From: an uncultured Collinsella sp.
Lineage (GTDB): Bacteria; Actinomycetota; Coriobacteriia; Coriobacteriales; Coriobacteriaceae
DNA length: 54,417 nucleotides
Assembly (NCBI GenBank): GCA_900541195.1
Contig: UQIY01000009.1
Coordinates: 1 to 54,417 of the forward strand
Direction of reading: 5' to 3'
Positions 10,038 to 19,549 of this stretch are shown one piece after another; the stretch's first letter is position 1, and each line of letters begins with the position of its first letter. The notes under the pieces were generated by a model. The model did not search any database, was not told where the DNA came from, and was given only the letters and a program-made list of their open reading frames with translations. Made by a program: the position numbers and the translations under genes.

Positions 10038-10575
10038 GTCTCAATCTGTAACGGTAAACAGAAGAACTGGGTTCCAGATGTTACAGATCGAGACGTCTGC
10101 CAGACGGCCCCTCCGTTTGTCTTGATTCGTAACAGTAAGAGGGGAAAATCGGTCCTATGTGTTACAGATTGAGATTTAAAGTCAGGGAGAGATTCTTCTG
10201 TCTCGATCTATAACATCTAGGGACCGTTTTGGGGTCAGATGTTACAGATTTAGATGAACCTATCAGTCGGTTTCGAATGTCTAAATCTGTAACGGTTAGA
10301 CCTGTTTTTGCCGAGTTGTTGTTACAGATTGAGATATTTAACGGAGGGCTCACCGTTCATCTCAATCTGTAACAGTTAGCTGATGATTTGGGTTCTAGAT
10401 GTTACAGATCGAGACAAACCTTCCGACGGATTTTGAATGTCTCAATCTGTAACAGTAAGAGGGGTTTTGGGGCCCAAGATGTTACAGATCGAGATTGAAG
10501 TCGGGGAGGGACCCCTGCGTCTCGATCTGTAACACCTAGACCCGTATTTGCCGAGTATCTGTTACAGATTGAGAT
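10038..10575. repeat. Phased 80-bp repeat array: seven inverted pairs of a 15-bp motif
   Basis: Fourteen copies of a 15-bp motif (GTCTCAATCTGTAAC or its reverse complement GTTACAGATTGAGAC, with a few changes) alternate in orientation. Forward copies start at 10038, 10119, 10200, 10279, 10359, 10439 and 10519. Reverse copies start at 10080, 10161, 10241, 10321, 10401, 10481 and 10561. The period is 79-81 bp. The spacer inside each pair is 26-27 bases and the spacer between pairs is 23-24 bases. Spacers vary but some are related: pair 2 and pair 6 both begin AGTAAGAGGGG, and pairs 4 and 7 share TTTGCCGAGT. No long ORF or cas gene is present. The array fills most of the gap between two divergently transcribed genes. 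Function is unknown. Confidence 0.93.
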
Positions 10576-10674
10576 GTTTGTGTCCGCACTAGCCCTGCTT
10601 GCAACCGTAGTCCCATATAAACAAACCCCGTGGTAAACTTGACCGGACTGTAATTATTCCGAAAGGTACCCGTA

Positions 10675-11106
10675 ATGTCCAAGTACATCTCCGAGCTTAT
10701 GTCGCCGCAGCTTATGGGCGTCGTCTATGCCTTTGTTGGCTTTATCATCGCCCTGTATGTGCTGTCGGTCGTCTATGTGTTCATCGACGCTCGCCGCCGC
10801 GGCGCCAGCGCCTACGTGGCATGGGGCATCATCGCCCTCATCCCGTTTGTGGGCCTCATCGCCTACCTGGTCCTGCGCCCGCACTCCTATGCGTCCGATC
10901 GCGAGGAGCAGGAGCTGGACATGGCCCTGCGCGAGCGCCAGCTTGCCCAGTACGGCACCTGCCCGCAGTGCGGCGCGCCCATCGAGAAGGACTTCGTCGT
11001 CTGCCCGGTGTGCGATACCCAGGTTCGCAACGTCTGCCCCAGCTGCCATCGCCCGCTCGATGCGCACTGGAAGGTCTGCCCCTACTGCCGAACTCGCATC
11101 CAGTAA
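10675..11106 (+). CDS. Zinc-ribbon membrane protein
   Basis: A 143-aa protein with two predicted transmembrane helices (about residues 14-38 and 49-68), a short charged helix (75-90) and a C-terminal double zinc ribbon with four CxxC knuckles (CPQC 96-99, CPVC 110-113, CPSC 121-124, CPYC 135-138). The ATG at 10675 follows GAAAGG. The family is not characterised. Zinc ribbons of this kind are common in small actinobacterial membrane proteins. It lies directly downstream of the phased repeat array, so the array may contain or affect its promoter. Confidence 0.85.
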   Translation: MSKYISELMSPQLMGVVYAFVGFIIALYVLSVVYVFIDARRRGASAYVAWGIIALIPFVGLIAYLVLRPHSYASDREEQELDMALRERQLAQYGTCPQCGAPIEKDFVVCPVCDTQVRNVCPSCHRPLDAHWKVCPYCRTRIQ

Positions 11107-11214
11107 CGCATCCATCGCAGGGCTGGCCGTAAGCCACGGGCCCCGCGCGTCACGAGCTAACCGCACGCGCGCCCCACAGCCCCGCCCCCACACGATGAAG
11201 CATGCGTAGAAAAT

Positions 11215-11245
11215 CGCCCGCCGTGCCATTAAGGTGCGGCGGGCG
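11215..11245. terminator. Hairpin between the zinc-ribbon gene and thrS
   Basis: CGCCCGCCG (11215-11223) pairs with CGGCGGGCG around a short loop. On the minus strand it is followed by ATTTTC. On the plus strand the U-tract is poor. It is a possible terminator, with direction unclear. Confidence 0.45.
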
Positions 11246-11246
11246 C

Positions 11247-11274
11247 TTGTATACCAAGGCAACCTGCCTATAAT
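11247..11274 (+). promoter_or_regulatory. Sigma-70-type promoter of thrS
   Basis: TTGTAT (11247-11252), 16-base spacer, TATAAT (11269-11274). The -10 box is perfect. The start codon lies about 70 bases downstream, leaving a leader that contains a hairpin. Confidence 0.65.
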
Positions 11275-11318
11275 GATGCAAGTCAAAAACGCCGAGCGCA
11301 TCGCACACACTTGCATCA
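11274..11318 (+). promoter_or_regulatory. Hairpin in the thrS leader
   Basis: A perfect 10-bp inverted repeat TGATGCAAGT (11274-11283) and ACTTGCATCA (11309-11318) encloses 25 bases. It ends about 10 bases before the ribosome-binding site GAGAGGAG, so it could affect thrS translation or mRNA stability. Confidence 0.5.
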
Positions 11319-11344
11319 GGCATCCGAGAGGAGAAAACATACCC

Positions 11345-13108
<1,764 letters not shown>

Positions 13109-13130
13109 CACAAACAATACAAGAATTAAC

Positions 13131-13167
13131 AAAGGCGATCGTCCTATAGGGTGGTCGCCTTTTTTGT
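13131..13167 (+). terminator. Terminator of thrS (first of two)
   Basis: GGCGATC (13134-13140) pairs with GGTCGCC (13153-13159), followed by a run of T at 13160-13166. Confidence 0.85.
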
Positions 13168-13179
13168 TGTCTATAGAAG

Positions 13180-13209
13180 AAAAGCCGCTGGTTAGAGCGG
13201 CTTTTTTGT
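13180..13209 (+). terminator. Second terminator after thrS
   Basis: AAGCCGCT (13182-13189) pairs with AGCGGCTT (13196-13203), followed by TTTTTT. It is tandem with the previous terminator and shields the downstream capsule cluster. Confidence 0.88.
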
Positions 13210-13212
13210 TGT

Positions 13213-13345
13213 GCAAAAAGGTACAGGTTTTTGTAGAGGGTATGGAGATGCACCCATTCGCGGCGATTTTGTGCAATCTGGGAAAACGCGAGCAGTTTGC
13301 TCGATAATGAACAACGTCGAAAGATACAAAAACCTGTACTTTTGC
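13213..13345. repeat. MITE-sized element with GTACAGGTTTTTGTA inverted ends
   Basis: The left end 13213-13235 and right end 13325-13345 share a perfect 15-bp inverted core GTACAGGTTTTTGTA plus a GCAAAA flank. The 89-base interior has no gene. It lies between the thrS terminators and the NusG-like gene. It could be a miniature inverted-repeat element or a large stem-loop. Confidence 0.7.
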
Positions 13346-13430
13346 GACTGCGCCTAGCTGCGAGCGAGAAGCCTGTTCTTAACGCCCCTGCATCCGCGTG
13401 CGTCGCGGAGACAAGAAAAGGGGGCGAGAG

Positions 13431-14021
13431 ATGGAACAGACAATGCGGCGCCAAAAGCAGCTGCCCGGTGCCTTTAGTGGCGCTACTACCAACAGCCAGC
13501 ACGGCCGCGTCCGCTGGTATCTGGTCCACACCCCCAACGGTAAAGAGCGCGAGACCTGCGAAAAGGTCCGCCGCATTATCCCGCACGAGCTGATGCAGGA
13601 CGCTTTTGTGATGCAAAAGGAGTTCTGGTTTAAGCGGGACGGCGCCTGGTCGCTCCAAACCAAACCCATGTACAAGGAATATTTCTTCGTCGCCACGCGC
13701 GATGCCGCCATGCTCGACAAGGCTTTAGCCCAGTTGAGCTTTGGTTGTCGCATTGCCGGCAGTAGGGAGCGGGCTTATGCGCCCATGCCGGCCGATGCGC
13801 AGGACTGGTACCGCAGTGTGCTGGACGCCGACGGCGTGGTGCGCAACAGCGTCGCGCGCATAGAAGATGGCGTGTTGCACATAGAGGAGGGCCCCTTGGT
13901 GGGGCAAGAGACTCGTGTAAAGAAGATCAACCGTCATAAGCGCTGGTGCCTGGTAGACGTGGGCGAGGGTGACTCCACATTTAGGGAGCCGCTTCCGTTG
14001 GACGTGCCTAGTAAGACGTAA
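13431..14021 (+). CDS. NusG-family specialised antitermination factor of the polysaccharide cluster
   Basis: A 196-aa protein with an NGN-type domain (RWYLVHTPNGKERETCEKVR at residues of about 26-45) and a C-terminal KOW-like region (EGPLVGQETRVKKINRHKR). NusG paralogues of the LoaP/UpxY type bind RNA polymerase and let it read through long polysaccharide operons. Position as the first gene of such a cluster supports that role. The ATG at 13431 follows GGGGGCGAGAG. The frame is open from an ATG at 13398 without a better site. The assignment to the antiterminator class is inference from fold and context. Confidence 0.85.
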   Translation: MEQTMRRQKQLPGAFSGATTNSQHGRVRWYLVHTPNGKERETCEKVRRIIPHELMQDAFVMQKEFWFKRDGAWSLQTKPMYKEYFFVATRDAAMLDKALAQLSFGCRIAGSRERAYAPMPADAQDWYRSVLDADGVVRNSVARIEDGVLHIEEGPLVGQETRVKKINRHKRWCLVDVGEGDSTFREPLPLDVPSKT

Positions 14022-14091
14022 GGGGACGTCGAACCGGCAATTCATTTGCATTTTGAATTCATCGAGGGGGGGGGTCCTGGGGAACGGGGAC

Positions 14092-14805
14092 GTGGATTTG
14101 AACTTGACTACTAAAGAGATAGCTGAATGCAGTGCTTCCGTAGGGGAGTCGCTAGCCGTTCAGGAGATGCAACCGAGCGGTACGATGGCTTACCGTTTTT
14201 TAAAGAGGCTGTTTGATCTTGTTTTCAGCCTTTGCGTGAGCGTGGCGCTGGTAATTCCGGTGGCCATTGTCTGTGCGTTCATTTGTCTTGAATCTCCCGG
14301 AAACCCGCTGTACGCACAGGAGCGCGTCGGCAAGGGCGGTAAGACTATCAAGATCCTTAAGCTTCGCAGCATGGTCGCCGACGCCGGCAATGTGCAGAAG
14401 TATTTGAGCTCTGAGCAGCTACATCAGTGGGAAGTTGAGCGCAAGGTCGACGATGATCCCCGCATTACCAAAGTCGGCCAGTTTATCCGTAAGTGTTCGA
14501 TTGACGAGATACCGCAGTTCCTGAACGTGCTGAACGGCGACCTTTCCGTCATCGGACCGCGTCCCATTACAAGAGACGAACTTGAGCAGCACTTCTCCGA
14601 CGAGGAGAAGGCCGAGTTGCTTTCTGTCCAGCCCGGCATTACGGGCCTGTGGCAGGCAACCGATCGCAACGCTGCGACGTTCGAGAGTGGCCTGCGTCAA
14701 AAGATCGAGCTTCATTACGTGCGTAACCGATGCTTCCGCATGGACTGGAAATGCTTTACCGGCACCTTTGGTGCCATGTTCGGCAAGAAGAGAACGGGGC
14801 GATAG
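14092..14805 (+). CDS. Undecaprenyl-phosphate priming sugar transferase (bacterial sugar transferase family)
   Basis: It transfers the first sugar-phosphate to undecaprenyl phosphate at the inner membrane face, starting the repeat unit. A single membrane segment (LVFSLCVSVALVIPVAIVCAFI, split here by position only, about residues 40-61) precedes the catalytic core: YAQERVGKGGKTIKILKLR, the conserved DE in CSIDEIPQFLNVLNGDLSVI and GPRPITRDE. The GTG at 14092 after GGAACGGGGAC is preferred. The frame extends to 13969 but would overlap the NusG-like gene. ATGs at 14167 and 14185 are alternatives. The stop abuts the next ATG. Sugar specificity cannot be read. Confidence 0.92.
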   Translation: MDLNLTTKEIAECSASVGESLAVQEMQPSGTMAYRFLKRLFDLVFSLCVSVALVIPVAIVCAFICLESPGNPLYAQERVGKGGKTIKILKLRSMVADAGNVQKYLSSEQLHQWEVERKVDDDPRITKVGQFIRKCSIDEIPQFLNVLNGDLSVIGPRPITRDELEQHFSDEEKAELLSVQPGITGLWQATDRNAATFESGLRQKIELHYVRNRCFRMDWKCFTGTFGAMFGKKRTGR

Positions 14806-15714
14806 ATGGCTATTGAGAATGGACCTCTGGTTAGCGTTATTGTTCCAACCTATAAAAGGGCAGATCGGCTGACAAATGCGTTAAGTTCTATTTCAAATCA
14901 GTCATATAAGAACCTGGAAATTATTGTCGTTAACGACAATGAAGCGAATTCCGAGTGGGATAAGGAAACAAACAAAGTACTTTCAACATACGAAGATTCG
15001 CGTCTAAGGACAATCCATACTGCCGGTCGTACGGGCGGGGGTGCCGCACGTAACTATGCGTGTCGCCAAGCAATGGGCGATTATCTGGCATTTCTTGATG
15101 ATGATGATCAGTTTCTCCCAGATAAGGTTGAAACGCAGCTCGGCTATATACTGGAAAATGGCCTCGATATGTGCTGGCAGGATGTCTCTTGGTATAACGA
15201 GTCGGGTAAGCTCGTAGAGCATCGCCGGCTCAATCATTGTGATGATTTCTCAAAACAGGGTTTGCTCAGAGCACATCTATTAACGCCAATAGCACCCACA
15301 TCAATCTACATGCTAAAGAAGAGTCTGTTTGACGTGACCGAGGGATTCGGCGAAGTTGCTACGGGCCAAGACTGGTGGCTAATGCTTCGTTGTATTGAAG
15401 CTGGTGCGCGTATTGGCTATATGCCAGAAGTCCACGTGCATCAGTATTTGCATTCTGGCGAGCGCCTTTCCCTGGGAAACAACAAGATCGAAGGCGAAGT
15501 GGCGAGACACAAGGTCGTTCAAAGTTATTACCCACAGCTCGATAAGAAAGATATCAACTATATAGAGTTTCGACATAACGCCGTCCTGGCATTTGCCATG
15601 AAGCGTAGCCGACGATATATGGATGCGTTCGGCTACGCGATCAAGGCTTTCTTTGCGTCGCCGAGTGCCTGCGTTACCGAAGCTTTTGGATTCTTTAGGA
15701 AAAGTAAATCTTAG
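14806..15714 (+). CDS. Glycosyltransferase family 2 protein
   Basis: A 302-aa GT-A fold transferase, probably extending the lipid-linked repeat unit in the cytosol. The N-terminal SVIVPTYKRADRL is the nucleotide-sugar fold start. The DXD-type metal site is FLDDDDQF near residue 100. The acceptor-side region includes GEVATGQDWWLMLR. It starts directly after the TAG of the priming transferase, so the two are co-translated. The gene is AT-richer than the backbone, as is usual for transferred capsule genes. Donor and acceptor are unknown. Confidence 0.93.
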   Translation: MAIENGPLVSVIVPTYKRADRLTNALSSISNQSYKNLEIIVVNDNEANSEWDKETNKVLSTYEDSRLRTIHTAGRTGGGAARNYACRQAMGDYLAFLDDDDQFLPDKVETQLGYILENGLDMCWQDVSWYNESGKLVEHRRLNHCDDFSKQGLLRAHLLTPIAPTSIYMLKKSLFDVTEGFGEVATGQDWWLMLRCIEAGARIGYMPEVHVHQYLHSGERLSLGNNKIEGEVARHKVVQSYYPQLDKKDINYIEFRHNAVLAFAMKRSRRYMDAFGYAIKAFFASPSACVTEAFGFFRKSKS

Positions 15715-15760
15715 CTACGAGTTATGAACCGTAATTTCAATTTTTCTGAGGAGTCGTTTT

Positions 15761-17032
15761 ATGACTGAAAAATTAAAGATCGCTGTCGCCGGTACCGGCT
15801 ACGTCGGCCTGTCCCTCGCCGTCCTGCTCTCGCAGCACAACGAAGTTCACGCGCTGGACATCGTGCCTGAGAAGGTCGCAAAGATCAACAACTACGAGTC
15901 GCCCATCCAGGACGACGAGATCGAGCGATTCCTGGCGGAAGCAAAGACTGGGGAGCGCGAGCTCGACCTGCACGCCACCGTCGACGTGGCCGAGGCGTAT
16001 ACGGGCGCCGACTACGCCGTCATCGCCACGCCCACCAACTACGACTCGGACAGGAACTTCTTCGACACGAGCTCCGTCGAGGCCGCCATCGCCGCAGTGC
16101 GCTCGGTGAACCCGGACGCCTGGATCGTCATCAAGTCGACCATCCCCGTCGGCTACACCGCGGGCCTGCGCGAGAGGCTGGGCGATGACAAGATCTTCTT
16201 CAGCCCCGAGTTCCTGCGCGAGAGCAAGGCTCTCTACGACAACCTGCACCCCAGCCGCATCGTGGTGGGCGCGCCGAAGGAGGACGCCAACGTCGTCGCT
16301 GCTGCCGAGCGCTTCGCACGCCTGCTTGCCCAAGGGGCGGACCCAGCCGAGCTGGAGCGCGTGAACGCCGATGGCTCCAAGGACATCCCGGAGCTCGTGC
16401 TGGGCACCACCGAGGCCGAGGCCGTAAAGCTCTTCGCCAACACCTACCTGGCGCTGCGCGTGGCCTACTTCAACGAGCTCGACACCTACTGCGAGGTCCG
16501 CGGCCTCAACACCCGCGACGTCATCGACGGCGTCTGCCTGGAGCCGCGCATCGGCAGCCACTACAACAACCCCAGCTTCGGCTACGGCGGCTACTGCCTG
16601 CCCAAGGACACCAAGCAACTGCTGGCCAACTACAGGGACGTGCCGCAGAACCTGATCGAGGCCATCGTCGAGGCCAACCGCACCCGCAAGGACTTCGTGG
16701 CAGACGAGGTGCTGCAGATGGTCTGGGACCGCGTGTACGCTGGCAAGCCGAAGCCGGTCGTGGGCGTCTACCGCCTGACGATGAAGTCCAACTCAGACAA
16801 CTTCCGCGCGAGCTCCATCCAGGGGGTCATGAAGCGCGTGAAGGCCAAGGGCGTGCCCGTGGTGGTCTACGAGCCCACGCTGGACGCGCCGGAGTTCTTC
16901 GGCTCCGAGGTCACGCACGACCTGGATGCCTTCAAGGCCGGTTGCGACGTGATCGTGGCAAACCGCTGGAGCGACGAGCTCGCGGACGTGGCAGACAAGG
17001 TGTACACGAGGGATCTGTTTAAGCGGGACTAG
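15761..17032 (+). CDS. ugd: UDP-glucose 6-dehydrogenase
   Basis: A 423-aa NAD-dependent enzyme oxidising UDP-glucose to UDP-glucuronate for the polysaccharide. It shows the NAD-binding GTGYVG (11-16), FSPEFLRESKAL, the helix region LFANTYLALRVAYFNELD and the catalytic cysteine at about residue 279 in GYGGYCLPKDTK. The RBS is GAGGAG. Its codon use is much more GC-rich than both neighbours, so it looks like a backbone-type gene embedded in a transferred cluster. The product implies uronic acid, or a sugar derived from it, in the polymer. Confidence 0.96.
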   Translation: MTEKLKIAVAGTGYVGLSLAVLLSQHNEVHALDIVPEKVAKINNYESPIQDDEIERFLAEAKTGERELDLHATVDVAEAYTGADYAVIATPTNYDSDRNFFDTSSVEAAIAAVRSVNPDAWIVIKSTIPVGYTAGLRERLGDDKIFFSPEFLRESKALYDNLHPSRIVVGAPKEDANVVAAAERFARLLAQGADPAELERVNADGSKDIPELVLGTTEAEAVKLFANTYLALRVAYFNELDTYCEVRGLNTRDVIDGVCLEPRIGSHYNNPSFGYGGYCLPKDTKQLLANYRDVPQNLIEAIVEANRTRKDFVADEVLQMVWDRVYAGKPKPVVGVYRLTMKSNSDNFRASSIQGVMKRVKAKGVPVVVYEPTLDAPEFFGSEVTHDLDAFKAGCDVIVANRWSDELADVADKVYTRDLFKRD

Positions 17033-17083
17033 CCCAATTGATTTGTTTTGGGTATGTTGCGCCAGAAGTAGGAAGAGGTTCGC

Positions 17084-18199
17084 TTGGGTTTCGAACGCAC
17101 AAAAGTACTTCAGTTGGTTGGCCACCTTGGCTGCGGTGGTGACACGACTGCAATTATGAATGCTATACACGGTTTTAAGGATGACTCAATTGATGTCGAT
17201 TTTCTTACCCATAGTGGCTGTGATGTTTCTTTTGTTGAGACGCTGCGCAACGAAGGCCATAGGGTCGTAGTTCTTGATGGCGATTTTCGAAAACTAAAGT
17301 TCAAGTATTCCATTGCTGTTGAAAATGCAATTCGAAGTCTTGATACCAATTACGATGTATTTCATGCACACACTTCTCTTCAGTCTGGCTTGGCTCTAAA
17401 AGCGGCAAAAAAACTGGGGATTCCGAAGAGGATTTGTCATTCTCATGTAGGTGCAATACAACGAAGAACAAGTTTTGCCCAGCGTGCTGTCCTTGAATCT
17501 CCGCTTAGAAAAGAGTGCGTACAGAATTCCAGCCTCCTAGTCGCGTGCAGTCGTGCTGCAGGGGATTTTCTATTTAAAGATAATCCTTATAGATTGCTTT
17601 ATAACGGGGTTGATGTGTCTGCCTCGGATTCAGTTTCGAATAAAGACTGTAAATCTTTTCGAAATGAAATCGGCTGTCCTTCTGACGCGATTCTAATTGG
17701 TCAAGTGGCAAGGTTTAGCAGTATGAAAAATCAGCTGTTTACGCTTGACCTTGCAAGGAATTTAAAGAATTCCGATAAATACTTTTTCGTTTTTGTCGGA
17801 GAGGGTTCAAGCTTTAACAAGATTCAAGAAAAGGCAGCTGAATACGGGCTTCTAAATACTTCTTTCATTGGTCGACGAGACGATATGGCCTGCATCATGA
17901 AGTCTTTGGATTGTCTTTTACTTCCGTCTCTTCCGGGTGAAGGTTTTCCGATGACAATTCTTGAGGGAGTTTCTGCCGGTACTCGCTGCCTTATTTCTGA
18001 GAACGTTACTGAAGAGGTACTCATGCTCGGTCCAGCTTTAGTAACGCGACTGCCTCTTGATGGCAAGCGTTGGACTGAACAAATTCACACATTGCATCAC
18101 AAAGATAAGGCTCAAATAGTTCTCGGTCAAAACGCCATGATTGATAACGGGCTTGATTTAGGGACCTTTTCCGAAAAATGGGAAAGAATGTACAGGTAA
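17084..18199 (+). CDS. Glycosyltransferase family 1 / GT4 protein
   Basis: A 371-aa GT-B fold transferase. The N-terminal VLQLVGHLGCGGDTTAIMN is the glycine-rich acceptor-domain start. The C-terminal domain carries LIGQVARFSSMKNQ, FVFVGEGSSF, FIGRRDDMACIMKSLDCLLLPSLPGEGFPMT (quoted here across positions of about 255-290) and the donor-site glutamate region EGFPMTILEG. The TTG at 17084 is chosen because AGGAAGAGG lies just upstream. It is AT-rich and follows ugd. Substrates are unknown. Confidence 0.9.
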   Translation: MGFERTKVLQLVGHLGCGGDTTAIMNAIHGFKDDSIDVDFLTHSGCDVSFVETLRNEGHRVVVLDGDFRKLKFKYSIAVENAIRSLDTNYDVFHAHTSLQSGLALKAAKKLGIPKRICHSHVGAIQRRTSFAQRAVLESPLRKECVQNSSLLVACSRAAGDFLFKDNPYRLLYNGVDVSASDSVSNKDCKSFRNEIGCPSDAILIGQVARFSSMKNQLFTLDLARNLKNSDKYFFVFVGEGSSFNKIQEKAAEYGLLNTSFIGRRDDMACIMKSLDCLLLPSLPGEGFPMTILEGVSAGTRCLISENVTEEVLMLGPALVTRLPLDGKRWTEQIHTLHHKDKAQIVLGQNAMIDNGLDLGTFSEKWERMYR

Positions 18200-18204
18200 G
18201 AGAT

Positions 18205-19311
18205 ATGGCGATATACCTTTTTGAAATGACCTTTATTGCTCTATTTGGTACAGTCCTGTGTCGTGAGACTGAGAAGAGAACAAAACTGTATATTACGTTA
18301 TGTTTCTTTATGCTAACTTTCGTTGCGGGGATTCGTTCGGTAAACGTTGGAGTTGATACCGAGCAGTTTTGCAGAGCTTATCAAATGATAGGCATGACGC
18401 CTTGGGATAACTTGTTTTCCAGTTTTCGCTATGAGTGGGGCTTTTTGGTTCTTTGCAAGGTGCTGAATTATGTCTCTGTGAACCCGCAGCTGTTGATCAT
18501 TGTCTCAAGCATATTGATAAATGTGCCATTGGGAGTATTTATATTTCGTAATTCTTCCTCTGCTGCTTTGAGTGCTTTTCTATATGTCGGTTTAGGCTTG
18601 TACGCTTCTAATATGAATATCATGCGTGAAGCTATTGCGGTATCTTTTGTTTTAATTGCTTTTGAAATGCTTAAGGCAAATCGCAGTTTGCTGTTCTTCC
18701 TGTTTGTAGCGATTGCGTCTGGCTTTCATCAAACTGCTCCGTTTTTAGTAATTCTATGGCCTCTATGGCGACTTGGATTTAATAGAAAGTCGATCTTGGT
18801 TTACGTCATTTTGTTCATGGTAGCGTTTATTTTTGCTCATCAAATATCAAATCTCCTTGCGAGTTTAGTGGGCAGGGAGCAGCTCTATAACAGTGAGTTT
18901 ACTGGTAGCAATTATTTTGGCGCTCTGCTCAAGGCCCTTTTGGCGCTGTTTATTGCTGTTATTGTTTTGAATTATTTTCGAGTTGGGCAAAGGGTTGGAA
19001 TTCAACTCAGTAACGTTGATCAATTTTACTGTCATATGCTCATGCTTTGGATATTATTTTCAATTCTTGGTATGCAAATTCAGATATTTAGCCGCCTCTG
19101 TATGTATTTCAATGTATTTGCGCTTGTTGGAATTACTTGTGCGCTTAGGTTTATTGAAAACGCCGGCGAGCGGGTTTTCATAATGTTGTTATTGGGCGTT
19201 GTTGCATTAAGTTATTTCATCATTGTTGGCTTATTTAGGCCGGAGTGGCAAGGTGTAATTCCGTATGAAGTCGGAGTTGACTTTTCTGACTGCATATCTC
19301 TCATGCGTTAG
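18205..19311 (+). CDS. EpsG/Wzy-like polysaccharide polymerase (multi-pass membrane protein)
   Basis: A 368-aa protein with about ten hydrophobic segments and the EpsG-type N-terminal pattern FVAGIRSVNVGVDTEQF (a GxDT-like loop). EpsG-family proteins polymerise or assemble extracellular polysaccharide repeat units on the outer membrane face. The ATG at 18205 has AGGTAAGAG upstream, and the previous gene ends 5 bases earlier. An upstream in-frame ATG at 18178 would overlap the glycosyltransferase. The function is inferred from topology and cluster position. Confidence 0.82.
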   Translation: MAIYLFEMTFIALFGTVLCRETEKRTKLYITLCFFMLTFVAGIRSVNVGVDTEQFCRAYQMIGMTPWDNLFSSFRYEWGFLVLCKVLNYVSVNPQLLIIVSSILINVPLGVFIFRNSSSAALSAFLYVGLGLYASNMNIMREAIAVSFVLIAFEMLKANRSLLFFLFVAIASGFHQTAPFLVILWPLWRLGFNRKSILVYVILFMVAFIFAHQISNLLASLVGREQLYNSEFTGSNYFGALLKALLALFIAVIVLNYFRVGQRVGIQLSNVDQFYCHMLMLWILFSILGMQIQIFSRLCMYFNVFALVGITCALRFIENAGERVFIMLLLGVVALSYFIIVGLFRPEWQGVIPYEVGVDFSDCISLMR

Positions 19312-19549
19312 CTGGAAAACTTTACGGTGCGCTCGTCAATATCGAATTAACTTAAATTCATTATTAGAGTATAAGTATTTGCCTTCCGTTGTTGCTTGCG
19401 CTGGGGTTTCTGGGCTTATTGGGTTTCCATGTCGAGGTTCTTCCCCTGGATTCGTCTTGCTGTGTCGCGCTGTTCGACGTTGTTGTATAGATCTCAAATG
19501 AGGTTAGAAATTGTCGGCTACGACAAAGATTTGATTAGTGAGGATAAGA
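19312..19549. other. 238-base gap inside the polysaccharide cluster
   Basis: No supported gene. A 78-codon open frame overlapping the end of the polymerase gene (19265-19501) has no plausible family or start site. All other cluster genes are tightly packed, so this may be an internal promoter region or a rearrangement scar. Confidence 0.5.

Noticed and set aside
10038..10575. CRISPR array
   Set aside because: The repeats are only 15 bp and alternate in orientation, the spacers are partly related to each other, and there are no cas genes. The regular spacing alone is not enough.
19265..19501. 78-codon frame after the polymerase gene
   Set aside because: It overlaps the polymerase gene in another frame, lacks a start site and has an erratic composition.
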